A stretch of DNA of 64,000 bases from the NCBI RefSeq assembly GCF_024679095.1, contig NC_066571.1, forward strand, positions 3,313,283 through 3,377,282, in the 5' to 3' direction. Positions 54,531 to 64,000 of this stretch are shown one piece after another. Numbering within the stretch: position 1 is the stretch's first letter; the number at the start of each line of letters is the position of its first letter. The notes below the pieces were generated by a model that saw nothing but the letters and a program-made list of their open reading frames with translations, ran no database searches and was not told the origin of the DNA. Position numbers and translations under genes: made by a program. This stretch comes from Eriocheir sinensis. Lineage: Eukaryota > Arthropoda > Malacostraca > Decapoda > Varunidae.

Positions 54531-54859
54531 ATTATATATAGACGAAAGAACAAAGTCTCACAACGCATCAAATATAAACGTAAGAACATAGCCCCCCAAA
54601 ATTCTACGTATACGAAGTCAAAATAATCGTCTCACAAACTACGCTCTTATCTCCTCGCTATCGCGCCCCGCCTTGCCGGAAGCCTCGGCCCATCAACGTG
54701 ACCCGCAGGTGTTACAGGTGCTACGTGCAAGGTGAGCCGTCCCCAGGTGGCCCGCGCTTACCTGAAGAGTGCCGGTCATGTTACGGGTCGAGGAACGGGA
54801 AGGAAGGAGGAGGAAAGGGAAAGGTAGAATGCCGGAGGACAACAGGACAGAAGGGAGAG

Positions 54860-55430
54860 GAGATGAAAGGGAAACATTAGGGAAACATGGAAGGTGAAAG
54901 GAAGAAAACGGGAAATAAGGACAGAAAGAAAAGGAAATAGAAGGAAAACATTAAGGAAACATTGAAGGTGAAAGGAAGAAAAAAGGGAAATAAGAACAGA
55001 AATAAGAGGAAATAGAAGGAAAACATTAAGGAAATATTGAAGGCGGAAGGAAGAAAACGGGAAATAAGGACAGAAAGAAGAGGAGATAAAAGGAAAACAG
55101 TAAGGAAACATTGAAGGTGAAATGAAGAAAACGGGAAATAAGGACAGAAAGAAAAGGAAATAGAAGGAAAACATTAAGGAAACATTGAAGGTGAAAGGAA
55201 GAAAAAAGGGAAATAAGAACAGAAAGAAGAGGAAATAGAAGGAAAACATTAAGGAAACATTGAAGGTGAAGGGAAGAAAACGGGAAATAAGGACAGAAAG
55301 GAGAGGAGATAAAAGGGAAACATTTAGGAAACATTGAAGGTGAATAGAAGAAAACGGGAAACAAGGACAGAAAGAAGAGGAAATTGAAGGAAAACATTAA
55401 GGAAACATTGAAGGTGGAAGGAAAAAAAGG
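54860..55430. repeat. 74-bp purine-rich minisatellite, about 8 copies
   Basis: GGAAAACATTAAGGAAACAT recurs about every 74 bp from 54868 to 55390, with TTGAAGGTGAAAGGAAGAAA and GGGAAATAAGGACAGAAAGA in each unit. Confidence 0.95.
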
Positions 55431-55613
55431 TCAATGGAGAAGTGAAAACGTGGATTGAGAAAGAAAGAAGTTGCAAAAGGGAAGGAAGGAAATAAAAAGG
55501 AAGAAGAGGAAATGGAAGGAAGGACAAACGAAAAAAGAGGAAAGGGAGGGAACGAACATGGGAAGAAAAGGAAATAAGTATGGAGAGGAAGAGAATGATG
55601 AAAGCAAAAAGAG

Positions 55614-55740
55614 AAGATGGCGCCACTATAAACACTTGCCTGCGCCATGATGGGCTGGGGCCGAATACCATCCAGGCCCCTCAAGCAAGCCTACCGGCGC
55701 AAGAGGCGTAAACGTAAAAAAAAAAAAAAAAAAAAAAAAG
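55614..55740 (+). mobile_element. Family F SINE, copy 4, 3' part with poly(A) tail
   Basis: AAGATGGCGCCACTATAAAC, CTTGCCTGCGCCATGATGGG and CTCAAGCAAGCCTACCGGCG are the reverse complement of the shared blocks of copies 1 and 3. The sequence ends in an A-run of about 23 at 55717-55739, fixing the element's orientation and its retroposon nature. Confidence 0.85.
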
Positions 55741-56205
55741 ATTAAGAAGGAAAGTTAGTGAAGGGAATCAAAAATGTCGAGGCAAAGAGAAGCCAAAGTA
55801 CTTAAAACACCGAAAAAATATGCTAGAGTTAAAGGGAGGAGTAAGAAAAAGGGAGAGAACAATGGAAGCAAAAACAAGAGAAAGATGGAGCAGCAAAGTT
55901 AGTGAAGGGAAATAATCGTTGAGACAAATAAAAGAAAAATAGATTGTCCTTGAAGAAAAAGAATAATGAAAGAGCTGCACGAAAATAACAAAGAGAAAAT
56001 GGAGGTTGTAAAAAAAAGGCTTCCCTAAAAGAAAAATTAAGTAAAAGAGAAAGAATTAAGAAGAGGAAGTAAGACATTATTTTTTCAACTGCTTCCCTTG
56101 CTGTCCTAATGGTCGACATAATGGAAGTAAATTACCGACAATCATTTCCAAGCAAATTTTTCACTAGCGTTGTTGGGTAATGACAGCGAGAAAGCTTTTA
56201 ATACC
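55741..56205. other. A-rich sequence, no gene
   Basis: Nothing recognised. Two related blocks with GCAAAGTTAGTGAAGGGAA lie near 55755 and 55890. Confidence 0.5.
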
Positions 56206-56766
<561 letters not shown>

Positions 56767-56884
56767 GACAACAATACCGTCCAGTGCATAACAAAAAAAG
56801 TGTAATAGATAGACGAGTCATCCCTAAAATAACTCGCTGGAGGTTCACGTATAAACAAACACACAAAAAAATGTTGGTATTGTC

Positions 56885-57300
56885 GACGTAAGTGCAGTTT
56901 TCTTCTTTTCGTCCCCCTTCCTCCTCCTCCTCTTCTGTTTTTCTCTTGCACCAGTTGCTGATTTTTTTCATTTTCCCTTTCCTCGTTTGCACCGTTTCCT
57001 CCTTTCCCCCCTCCTCAGTTTTTATCCTCCTTGCCCTATTTACCCCCAATTTTTTCCCTCTACCATCTCACCCTATTTCTCTCCTCATCATTTTCACTCC
57101 TCTCCGTCTCCTCCTCCTCCTCCTTCTCTTCGTTGTTTTTCCTTCTCTTTATAGTTTCTTCCTTCTTCACCACCACCTTCATTTTTCTTCTCCTCATCTT
57201 TCTTATCCTCCTCCTCCTCCTCCTCCTCCTCCTCCTGATGACCGCCACAACATTCATCCCGTGTTTTTGCATTCTCTCAGTCCATTACCCGCGACATCCT
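56885..57300. repeat. Pyrimidine-rich tract with (CTC)n
   Basis: C/T-biased sequence with a CTC run at about 57208-57236. Confidence 0.8.
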
Positions 57301-57404
57301 TTATAATTATTTACTTTATGTCCCGAGGCAGCGGCGGCCGTGCAGGGCATCGATTACACAACTCGTATATAACGGCGGTGGTGGCGGCGGGTCGTGTTGC
57401 GGCG

Positions 57405-58130
57405 AGGAAGCCCGGGGGAGGAAGGGGAGAGGAAGAAGGGGAAGGGGGAGGGAGGGGGTGGGTCAGAGGAGGAGAAGGGGGTGGAAAGGAAGTGAATGAA
57501 GGAAGAGAAAAGAGAGGAAATTAAAGAGGTGGAAGGAAGAAGAGAAAGGGAGGGGAAGGAGGTGGAAGGAAGGGGTTAGAGGAGGGAAAAGGAATGGAGA
57601 GGAATGAGGTGAAGCAAGGGGAAAGGAAGGAAAGGGAAGGGAGGGGAAAGAAGGAAGAAAGGGAAGGGAGGGGAAGGACTGAAGAAGGGGAGGAGATGGA
57701 AGAAGGAAAGGAAGGGGAAGGAAGGGAAGGGAGTTGAGAGAAAGGGAAATAGGTGAAAAAAGGAAGGAAAGAGAGGGGACGGTGAAGGAAAGAAGGGATG
57801 GGATGGAAGGGAAGGGAAGTGAGAAGGAAGAAAGGAAAGGATGGGGAAACGAAAGGAAGGAGTGATGGGAGGGAAAGGAAAGGGAAGGAAGAGGAAGGAA
57901 GGGGAAAGAAAGAAAGGGAAAGGAAGGAAAGGAAGGGAAAGGGACGGGATGGAAGAAAGGAATGGAAAAGAAGGGAAATGAGAAGGAAGAAAGGAAAGGA
58001 TGGGGAAACGAAAGAAAGGAAGGTGAACGGAGGGAGAGATAGGAGGGAAAGGAAGGGAAAGGGAAGGGAGAGAAAGGAATGGGAAAGAAAGGAGAGGAAG
58101 GGAAGGGAAAGAAAGAAAGAGAGGTGAGTG
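57405..58130. repeat. GGAAG-rich purine tract
   Basis: Over 700 bp of almost pure A/G on the + strand made of imperfect GGAAG/GGGAA units, with longer duplicated blocks (AAGGATGGGGAAACGAAA near 57836 and 57996). Long Pro/Ser-Phe frames on the minus strand are composition artefacts. Confidence 0.93.
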
Positions 58131-58240
58131 AAGGAGGTCTCTTGTGTTTTTTTTCCTCATATCTCTTCACTCCTCTTCGTGACCCGCGTGTCCAAGGGAA
58201 GGTCAGAGGTCAAGGTCACTGAGGATGTCCTGCGTGGGTG

Positions 58241-58518
<278 letters not shown>

Positions 58519-58895
58519 ATGACATTCTTCAGCTATCGATAGTAACTGCTATAAATTAGAGACAGGAGGAAGAGGAGGAGGAGGAGTAACAGATCGATGG
58601 TATACTTGGCTGAATACAAGTTTTGGAGGAAGGAGGGAGGAAAGAGGATGGAGGAGGGAGGGAAGGAGCGAGAAGTAAGGGGATGAGGGAGGGAGTGAAT
58701 GGGGAAGCTACGAAAGAAGGTGATGGGGGGGAGGGATAAAATGGGAAGGGATGAAGGGAGAGGGGGAGGAAGGGAAGGGAGTAGAGGCAGGAAAGGTGAG
58801 GCAGGGACGGAGAAAGGGAGGAAGGGAGACAACGGAGGGAGGGAAGGAAGGGAGCGAGTGACATTGTTTTCTACGTCATTGCTTACGTAATAAGT

Positions 58896-58897
<2 letters not shown>

Positions 58898-58951
<54 letters not shown>

Positions 58952-59020
58952 AGTGAGCGTGTGGTAGTGTGAGTTTGTGTTTAATTTTGAAATAGGATAA
59001 AGTGCTGTTACCGTATTGAT

Positions 59021-59058
<38 letters not shown>

Positions 59059-59091
59059 GAGACAGACAGACAGAGAGACAACCTTACTCAT

Positions 59092-59130
<39 letters not shown>
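58898..59130. repeat. (GT)n, (CA)n and (CAA)n
   Basis: GT at 58898-58950, CA at 59022-59055 and CAA at 59094-59130. The GT and CA arrays are inverted complements with a loop of about 71 bp. Confidence 0.96.
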
Positions 59131-59132
<2 letters not shown>

Positions 59133-60300
59133 AATAACAATGCCATTCCCTAACATAATGAGCAAGTGTCCAACTCCTCCCCTGTGAATGAACCCTTAAT
59201 TAACGAACCGCCCGCATGAAGCACCTGTAACGAAGCACACGACCCACTGAACCAACTGAAGGGGGACTAATACCCTCCCCCCCCCCCCTTGTCCCCACGC
59301 CACCATCATCACGCAGTAAAGTCCCTGCTCGCTCACTTCACTCTTTACGCTGGGAAGGATGAAGGTCTTGTTTTCCCTTTTTTTATGTTTGTGTTTTTCA
59401 TTTTTCATGTCTCATTTTGTTTCATTTTTCTTCTTTCCGATTTTTCATTTCATTTCATTTTTCATTTTATCTTTTATTTCTTTCATTTTCTCTTTTTTCG
59501 ACTCTTCACTTTATTTCATTTTTTTTCATTTTACGTTTTCGATTTACAATTTCATTTCATTTTTCATTTGATTTCACTTTATTTCTCATTTCTTCATCTT
59601 CATTTTACTTTTCATCATCTTTTCATTTCTTCTTTTTCCATTTTCTGTTAGTACAAGCGAGAATGAAGGGCGGTGGTGATGGTGGTGGTGATGGTGGTGG
59701 TGATGGTGGTGGTAATGGTAGCGACTTGTGATCTTTTTCTCTTTCATTTGCGAGCTGATGCTGTTCGTGTTGTTATTGTTTTGTTGTGGTTGTGATGGAG
59801 GATGGGGCTTGGGGTGGGAATGAGAGTGGTGGCGTTGTGGTTGTGGTGGTTGCAATGGTAGTGATGGCGATTTTGGTGCACTGGTTGTAGACACGTAGCT
59901 GTTGTTGTTGCAGTTATGATTTTATGGTGGTGGTAATGGTTGTGATAAAACGCCGATGGTTCTTAAGGTGGTTTGGGGTGCTGGTTGTCAAGACGGTGAT
60001 AAGGTGGTGAGGTGGTGATGGCTGAGGTAGTTATGGTTATGGTGGTGATGGTTGTTAAGGTCGTGATGGTGGTGCGAAAACTGTAGTGGTTATATTAAGG
60101 TGATGGTCGTTAAGATGGTGGGTGTTGTCAAGGTGGTGGTGGGAGTGGTTGATAATGGTTGTTAATTAAGGTGGTGGTTGTTATGGTGGTGGGTGTTGTC
60201 AAGGTGGTGGTGGGAGTGGTTGATAATGGTTGTTAATTAAGGTGGTGGTTGTTATGGTGGTGATGGTTCTTAAAATGGTGACAGTTCACAAGGTACAACA
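59131..60300. repeat. TTTCATTT-rich then GGT/GATG-rich low-complexity DNA
   Basis: 59385-59640 is built from TTTCATTT-like units. 59660-60280 is rich in GGTGGT, GATGGT and GTTGTT. It includes a 71-bp duplication (GGTGTTGTCAAGGTGGTGGT at 60121 and 60192, each followed by GGTTGTTAATTAAG). No gene. Confidence 0.85.
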
Positions 60301-60325
60301 CAAGTGCTCCGTCAGCGCCTCCTTC

Positions 60326-60610
60326 GTAAGTGTTCCCGGGAGGCACAACAGGCCATGCAGCACAGCCCCATCTCCCCACCCCGCCGCCCTCCGTAGCCCC
60401 CACCCCTCCCGCGGCCCACCTCCGTATGCCTGGAGGAGGATCCCTCATTTAGTTTTGTATAGTTGAGGTCATGGAGGCTGCCCGTTGGAGGCTTGCTACT
60501 CTGTTTCCTGCACGCCGGGGAAGGGCTGCGCGGCTCTCCCTGCGTCGCTTCCTCAGTGGTTGAGCACCATTTTTCTTATTTTTTCGATCGCTTTTTATTT
60601 ATATTTTTAG
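60326..60610 (+). other. Possible 5'UTR intron of the Arg/Gln-repeat gene
   Basis: A consensus GTAAGT donor at 60326 and a T-rich acceptor ending TTTTTAG at 60610 lie just upstream of the start codon. A 285-bp intron here would leave an 18-base leader before the ATG in the second exon. This is predicted from splice signals alone. Confidence 0.35.
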
Positions 60611-60620
60611 CGTGTCGTAA

Positions 60621-60728
60621 ATGGGATTATGCCCCCATTCTGGCTTCTCTGCGTGGCTTTGTGGATCAGGATCGTTGGCTGCCCAGCAATGGAGGAAGGG
60701 GATGGCGCCCCGCTCCCCATCGCTCTAG
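60621..60728 (+). other. Overlapping upstream ORF, 35 codons
   Basis: An ATG at 60621 precedes the main start (60629) by eight bases in another frame and stops at TAG 60726-60728. Scanning ribosomes would meet it first, so it may lower translation of the main frame. Confidence 0.5.
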
Positions 60729-62443
60729 TGGAGGCCCGGCCCTGGAGTGTGAGCAAGGTCCACACGCACAGCCACCCTCTGCCGGGCCAGGACCTGCGGG
60801 AGGCGGACTACGTAGTGGACCAGCCGTTGCACCGCGACACCCACCTTGACCCCCAAGAAGACGACCCTTCTCCCTCCCACAGGTATCGATATAAACGCTA
60901 TGTCAAGAAAGTACGTCGAAGACAAATCAAGCTTGCCCGGCGACTAAAGGCACGCCAGCGACGAGCACAAACTCGCCTAAGAAAAATGCGCCGCACCGTG
61001 ATGCTTCGCAGAAAACAGCTTCGTAGACGATATTGCCTTCAGACTAAGCGCCTAGCACAGCAGCGTTGCAGGACACGTAGAGTTCGACCGCAGTGCATCA
61101 AACAACGAAGGCATCGACAGCAGCGCCTCCGACAAAGAAAGATTCAAAGGCAGCGCCTTAGACAACGAGGGCTTCAAAAGCAGCGCCTCCGACAACGATG
61201 GCTTCAACGGAAGCGCCTTAGGCAACGAAGACTTCAACAGCAGCGCCTCAAACAAATACGGCTTCAACGGCAGCGCCTTAGACAAAGAAAGCTTCAAAAC
61301 CAGCGCCTTAGACAACGAAGGCTTCAATACCAGCGCCTTAGACAACGAAGGCTTCAGTACCAGCGCCTTAGACAACGAAGGCTTCAGCAGCAGCGCCTTA
61401 GACAAAGAAGGCTTCAACAACAGCGCCTTAGACAACGAAGGCTTCAACAACAGCGCCTTAGACAACGAAGGCTTCAACAGCAGCGCCTAAGACAACGAAG
61501 GCTTCAGCATCAGCGCCTTAGACAACGAAGGACTAGACAGCAGCGCCTTAGACAACGAAGGACTAGACAGCAGCGCCTTAGACAACGAAGGCTTCAGCAT
61601 CAGCGCCTTAGACAACGAAGGCCTCAACAGCAGCGCCTAAGACAACGAAGGCTTCAGCATCAGCGCCTTAGACAACGAAGGACTAGACAGCAGCGCCTTA
61701 GACAAATGTGGCTTCAAAAGCAGCGCCTCCGAAAACGAAAGATCCAAAAGCAACGTTTCAGACAACGAAGGCTTCAACAGCGGCGCCTCAGGCAACGAGG
61801 ACTTCAGCAGAAGCGCCTCAGGCGACGATATCTGCAGCATCGTCAACAGCGTCGCCGGCAGCAAATACGCTATCAACATCGCCGCAGACAAAAACATAAG
61901 AGTCGTGCATTTAAACTCAGAAAGCTAAAGTGTGTTGAGAAGCAACGCTTAAAGCGAAGGCGTAATCAAAAGCGACGTCTGCGTCTCAGAAAGCAACGCC
62001 GCCGCCGCCGCCTCCGGAAGTCTTTCAAACGGAAGCTGTTGCAGAGGAAGTGTCTTAAAAGGAAGCTCGTCAAACGACAGCTGCGTAAAGAGAGACAAAA
62101 CTGCCGACGACGTCTCAAACAAAAGCTCCTGAAACAAAGACGCCTCTTGCGTAAGCTGCTAATGAAGTCGGATCCGGCAAAGACGAGCGACGCAGAGGAC
62201 CTTCTCTCAGAAAGGGAACGCACCCAACATCGGATTCAGCGACTTTCTGATATACTCAAGCGGCGCCGCAGCGGCCGGGAGAAACAACAAGACTCCCTTA
62301 ATCTGCCTGCCCAGACCAACGTGCACTGCCCCCTCCAGAAGCTCGTGAACTGCAGCCAGACGGGCAACGCCAGCATGTGTGTGGAGGTGTACGATAGCTA
62401 CCACATGGACCGCAAGTGTCCCGGAGCCATACTCGTGGCCTGA
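60629..62443 (+). CDS. Secreted Arg/Gln decapeptide-repeat protein (unknown family)
   Basis: 604 codons, no internal intron. Residues 1-20 (MPPFWLLCVALW...GCPA) look like a signal peptide. Residues 21-85 form an acidic pro-like region (EEGD, DLREADYVVDQ, DPQEDDPS). The protein turns strongly basic at RYRYKRYVKKVRRR (85-98), a possible dibasic cleavage zone. Residues about 161-420 are roughly 26 decapeptides of the form LRQRRLQQQR, followed by more Arg/Lys/Gln sequence. The last ~50 residues are ordinary and hold four Cys (CPLQ, NCSQ, MCVEV, KCPG) and two N-glycosylation motifs (NCS, NAS). Possible roles (inference): polyanion binding, or a Gln-rich transglutaminase substrate in a secreted matrix or seminal plug. 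I do not recognise it. An alternative start at M21 would lose the signal peptide. Confidence 0.8.
   Translation: MPPFWLLCVALWIRIVGCPAMEEGDGAPLPIALVEARPWSVSKVHTHSHPLPGQDLREADYVVDQPLHRDTHLDPQEDDPSPSHRYRYKRYVKKVRRRQIKLARRLKARQRRAQTRLRKMRRTVMLRRKQLRRRYCLQTKRLAQQRCRTRRVRPQCIKQRRHRQQRLRQRKIQRQRLRQRGLQKQRLRQRWLQRKRLRQRRLQQQRLKQIRLQRQRLRQRKLQNQRLRQRRLQYQRLRQRRLQYQRLRQRRLQQQRLRQRRLQQQRLRQRRLQQQRLRQRRLQQQRLRQRRLQHQRLRQRRTRQQRLRQRRTRQQRLRQRRLQHQRLRQRRPQQQRLRQRRLQHQRLRQRRTRQQRLRQMWLQKQRLRKRKIQKQRFRQRRLQQRRLRQRGLQQKRLRRRYLQHRQQRRRQQIRYQHRRRQKHKSRAFKLRKLKCVEKQRLKRRRNQKRRLRLRKQRRRRRLRKSFKRKLLQRKCLKRKLVKRQLRKERQNCRRRLKQKLLKQRRLLRKLLMKSDPAKTSDAEDLLSERERTQHRIQRLSDILKRRRSGREKQQDSLNLPAQTNVHCPLQKLVNCSQTGNASMCVEVYDSYHMDRKCPGAILVA
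61100..61815 (+). repeat. 30-bp coding minisatellite, ~24 copies
   Basis: Unit CAGCGCCTTAGACAACGAAG plus GCTTCAACAG. Central copies (about 61290-61700) are nearly identical, while edge copies differ at many sites and use CTC for CTT and CGA for AGA more often. This pattern fits recent unequal exchange in the middle of the array. The length, always a multiple of three, keeps the frame. Confidence 0.93.
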
Positions 62444-62782
62444 GGTCCGGCCCGTCGTTCCGCTGAGCTGTGAGTCAGTGGCTTCAAGGCCGAGGAGCGG
62501 TGGCCGTGTTGGGGATTGTGCTGCGGGTCTGGCTTTCCCTTTTCAGTAAACTTTTCATTCGTTCCACTCGTCCTGTCAGTAACCATTGCTTTCGTTCTTG
62601 TAATATCGTTTTCTTTTTCACATTAGGTTCCTGCTCAACGTGTCTGCAATTTAACTTTTTCAATGTGTTGCAGATGTCGATGTTAGTAACTGATTTGGTG
62701 GTGAACGTAAATTAGCGGACCAAGACTAGAATGTGTGCAGAGAAGGCTATACTGCAGCGAGCTTCTTTGTTAATAGATATTG

Positions 62783-62801
62783 AATAAAACGTGAAAATAA
62801 A
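62783..62801 (+). terminator. Two tandem poly(A) signals (AATAAA)
   Basis: AATAAA at 62783-62788 and 62796-62801, about 340 bp after the stop codon of the Arg/Gln-repeat gene. This gives a 3'UTR of about 370 bp. Confidence 0.75.
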
Positions 62802-62814
62802 CGCCTCCACCTAC

Positions 62815-63577
62815 CTCCTCTTATTTTTCTCCTAATTCCACTGAGAGCTATTTTTTAATCAGCCTTTTTTTTAAAGATATAAGCAGTCTTTGGCTCTTCC
62901 TTGTCTAGCATCCTCTCCAGTGACTGTTTGATAGTCCTGCGAGAAAAGCCAATTTTGTAAAATGATAAATTCGGTTTTCATCGTCAGCAAACCTCTCACT
63001 TCATTAATAATATTTTCTTTCTTACACATTTTCCTTTAATCTAACTTTCCTCCTCTGTATATATATATTGTCACCCACGACAGTTCTCTTGTCTTTTTCC
63101 TCTCATGTGATCCAACGTTTTCAACACATGTACTTCATATTTCAATCAAACAGTCAGCTCCAAAGAATACGTATCTGCCGCCATATTGACCTTTTGTTAT
63201 CGGATTCTGTAGAAAAGGAACCGAACCACCGCTGCGGGAAGCTCCAAGCAAATCTCGCAAGGTCTGGGCGTGACCGTGTCCTGTTCTCTCTGGAAACACT
63301 CATGGTCTCCCTCCTAAGCTCGGGCGTTGTTTCTTCATTGCTTGCCTTATCATTCAAATAATTAGTTCGATTTTTATTTATTCTCCGTCATTCAGTCAGT
63401 TATATCGAAGTGTTCCCAAATGCTAACCAATTTAAGATAGTCACGTAATAATGTTCGCATGTGTATTTGGTGACTACGTTGATCCGTTTTTTTTTAAAGT
63501 TGGTAATAGACAATATGATAAGGGACAGACAGACAAACAGACAGACGAACAACGATGAGAACATTATTGCCCTCCTT
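62815..63577. other. AT-rich sequence, no gene
   Basis: No repeat family or exon recognised. A GACAGACAGACAAACAGACAG run lies near 63524-63545. Confidence 0.5.
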
Positions 63578-64000
63578 GCTACGTTGAAAGTTCGCGATGA
63601 ATATGTTTGTTTCATGTCAAGTACACCTTCCATTAATCTAACACACTCTCTGGTCATGTGTCTATGTTTTCTCTTATATAACACCTCTAGTTCCCTTCTC
63701 TCCCACATGAAACTTTCCCTCACCCTTAGCTACGTTGAAAGTTCGCGATGAATATGTTTGTTTCATGTCAAGTACACCTTCCATTAATCTAACACACTCT
63801 CTGGTCATGTGTCTATGTTTTCTCTATGTAACACCTCTAGTTCCCTTCTCTCCCACATGAAACTTTCCCTCACCCTTAGCTACGTTGAAAGTTCGCGATG
63901 AATATGTTTGTTTCATGTCAAGTACACCTTCCATTAATCTAACACACTCTCTGGTCATGTGTCTATGTTTTCTCTTATGTAACACCTCTAGTTCCCTTCT
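63578..64000. repeat. 150-151-bp satellite, 2.8 copies, continuing past the window
   Basis: GCTACGTTGAAAGTTCGCGA starts units at 63578, 63729 and 63879 (spacings 151 and 150). Units are nearly identical, with one indel and about one substitution in the CTCTTATATAACACC segment. The third unit is cut by the window end, so array length is unknown. Confidence 0.97.

Noticed and set aside
60463..60849. 128-codon frame overlapping the start of the Arg/Gln-repeat gene
   Set aside because: Different frame from the long ORF; spans the probable splice acceptor and ends soon after, so it is a shadow.

Overview
This window looks like nuclear DNA of a decapod crustacean, probably a crab or a close relative. 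The evidence is the composition: very dense dinucleotide arrays (CT/GA up to about 510 bp, GT/CA up to about 80 bp), many minisatellites, A-tailed tRNA-derived SINEs, short inverted-repeat elements, fragments of a non-LTR reverse transcriptase, and protein-coding exons with GT-AG borders and long introns. Nothing bacterial, organellar or viral was recognised. The host assignment is inference from repeat content, not from a marker gene.

Three pieces of protein-coding sequence are well supported. (1) Three + strand exons (2753-2927, 6336-6422, 20254-20425) encode the N-terminus of an ankyrin-repeat protein. All junctions are in phase, and the gene continues beyond 20.4 kb with no further exon recognised here. 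(2) Inside its 13.8 kb second intron, on the opposite strand, lies an intronless 776-codon gene (8369-10699) for a potassium channel with a TVGYG filter and two apparent RCK-type cytoplasmic domains, reminiscent of the Slo/BK group. (3) Near the right end, 60629-62443 encodes a 604-residue predicted secreted protein. It has an acidic pro-region, about 26 tandem copies of an Arg/Gln decapeptide and a four-cysteine tail, with two poly(A) signals downstream. I do not recognise its family. A weaker candidate exon (2051-2268, minus strand) may start a gene divergent from the ankyrin gene.

The other roughly 90% is repeat. I recognise five dispersed families from multiple copies in the window: (A) a 248-249 bp TTAA-ended element carrying a reverse-transcriptase fragment (3 copies); (D) a ~220 bp element with imperfect inverted termini (6 copies), one hosting a 23-bp minisatellite and one containing (G); (G) a ~180-190 bp element with TGCCAGA-type termini (2 copies); (F) a tRNA-derived SINE (4 copies plus an isolated head); (E) a short element with an A-tail on one strand (7 copies). 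Tandem arrays have units of 16, 21, 23, 30, 52, 58, 68, 71, 74, 80, 86, 87, 105, 122, ~135, ~150 and ~400 bp. A 150-bp satellite runs off the right end.

On a broad scale, the long CT arrays are mostly on the + strand left of about 33 kb. GA arrays dominate the + strand right of about 35 kb.
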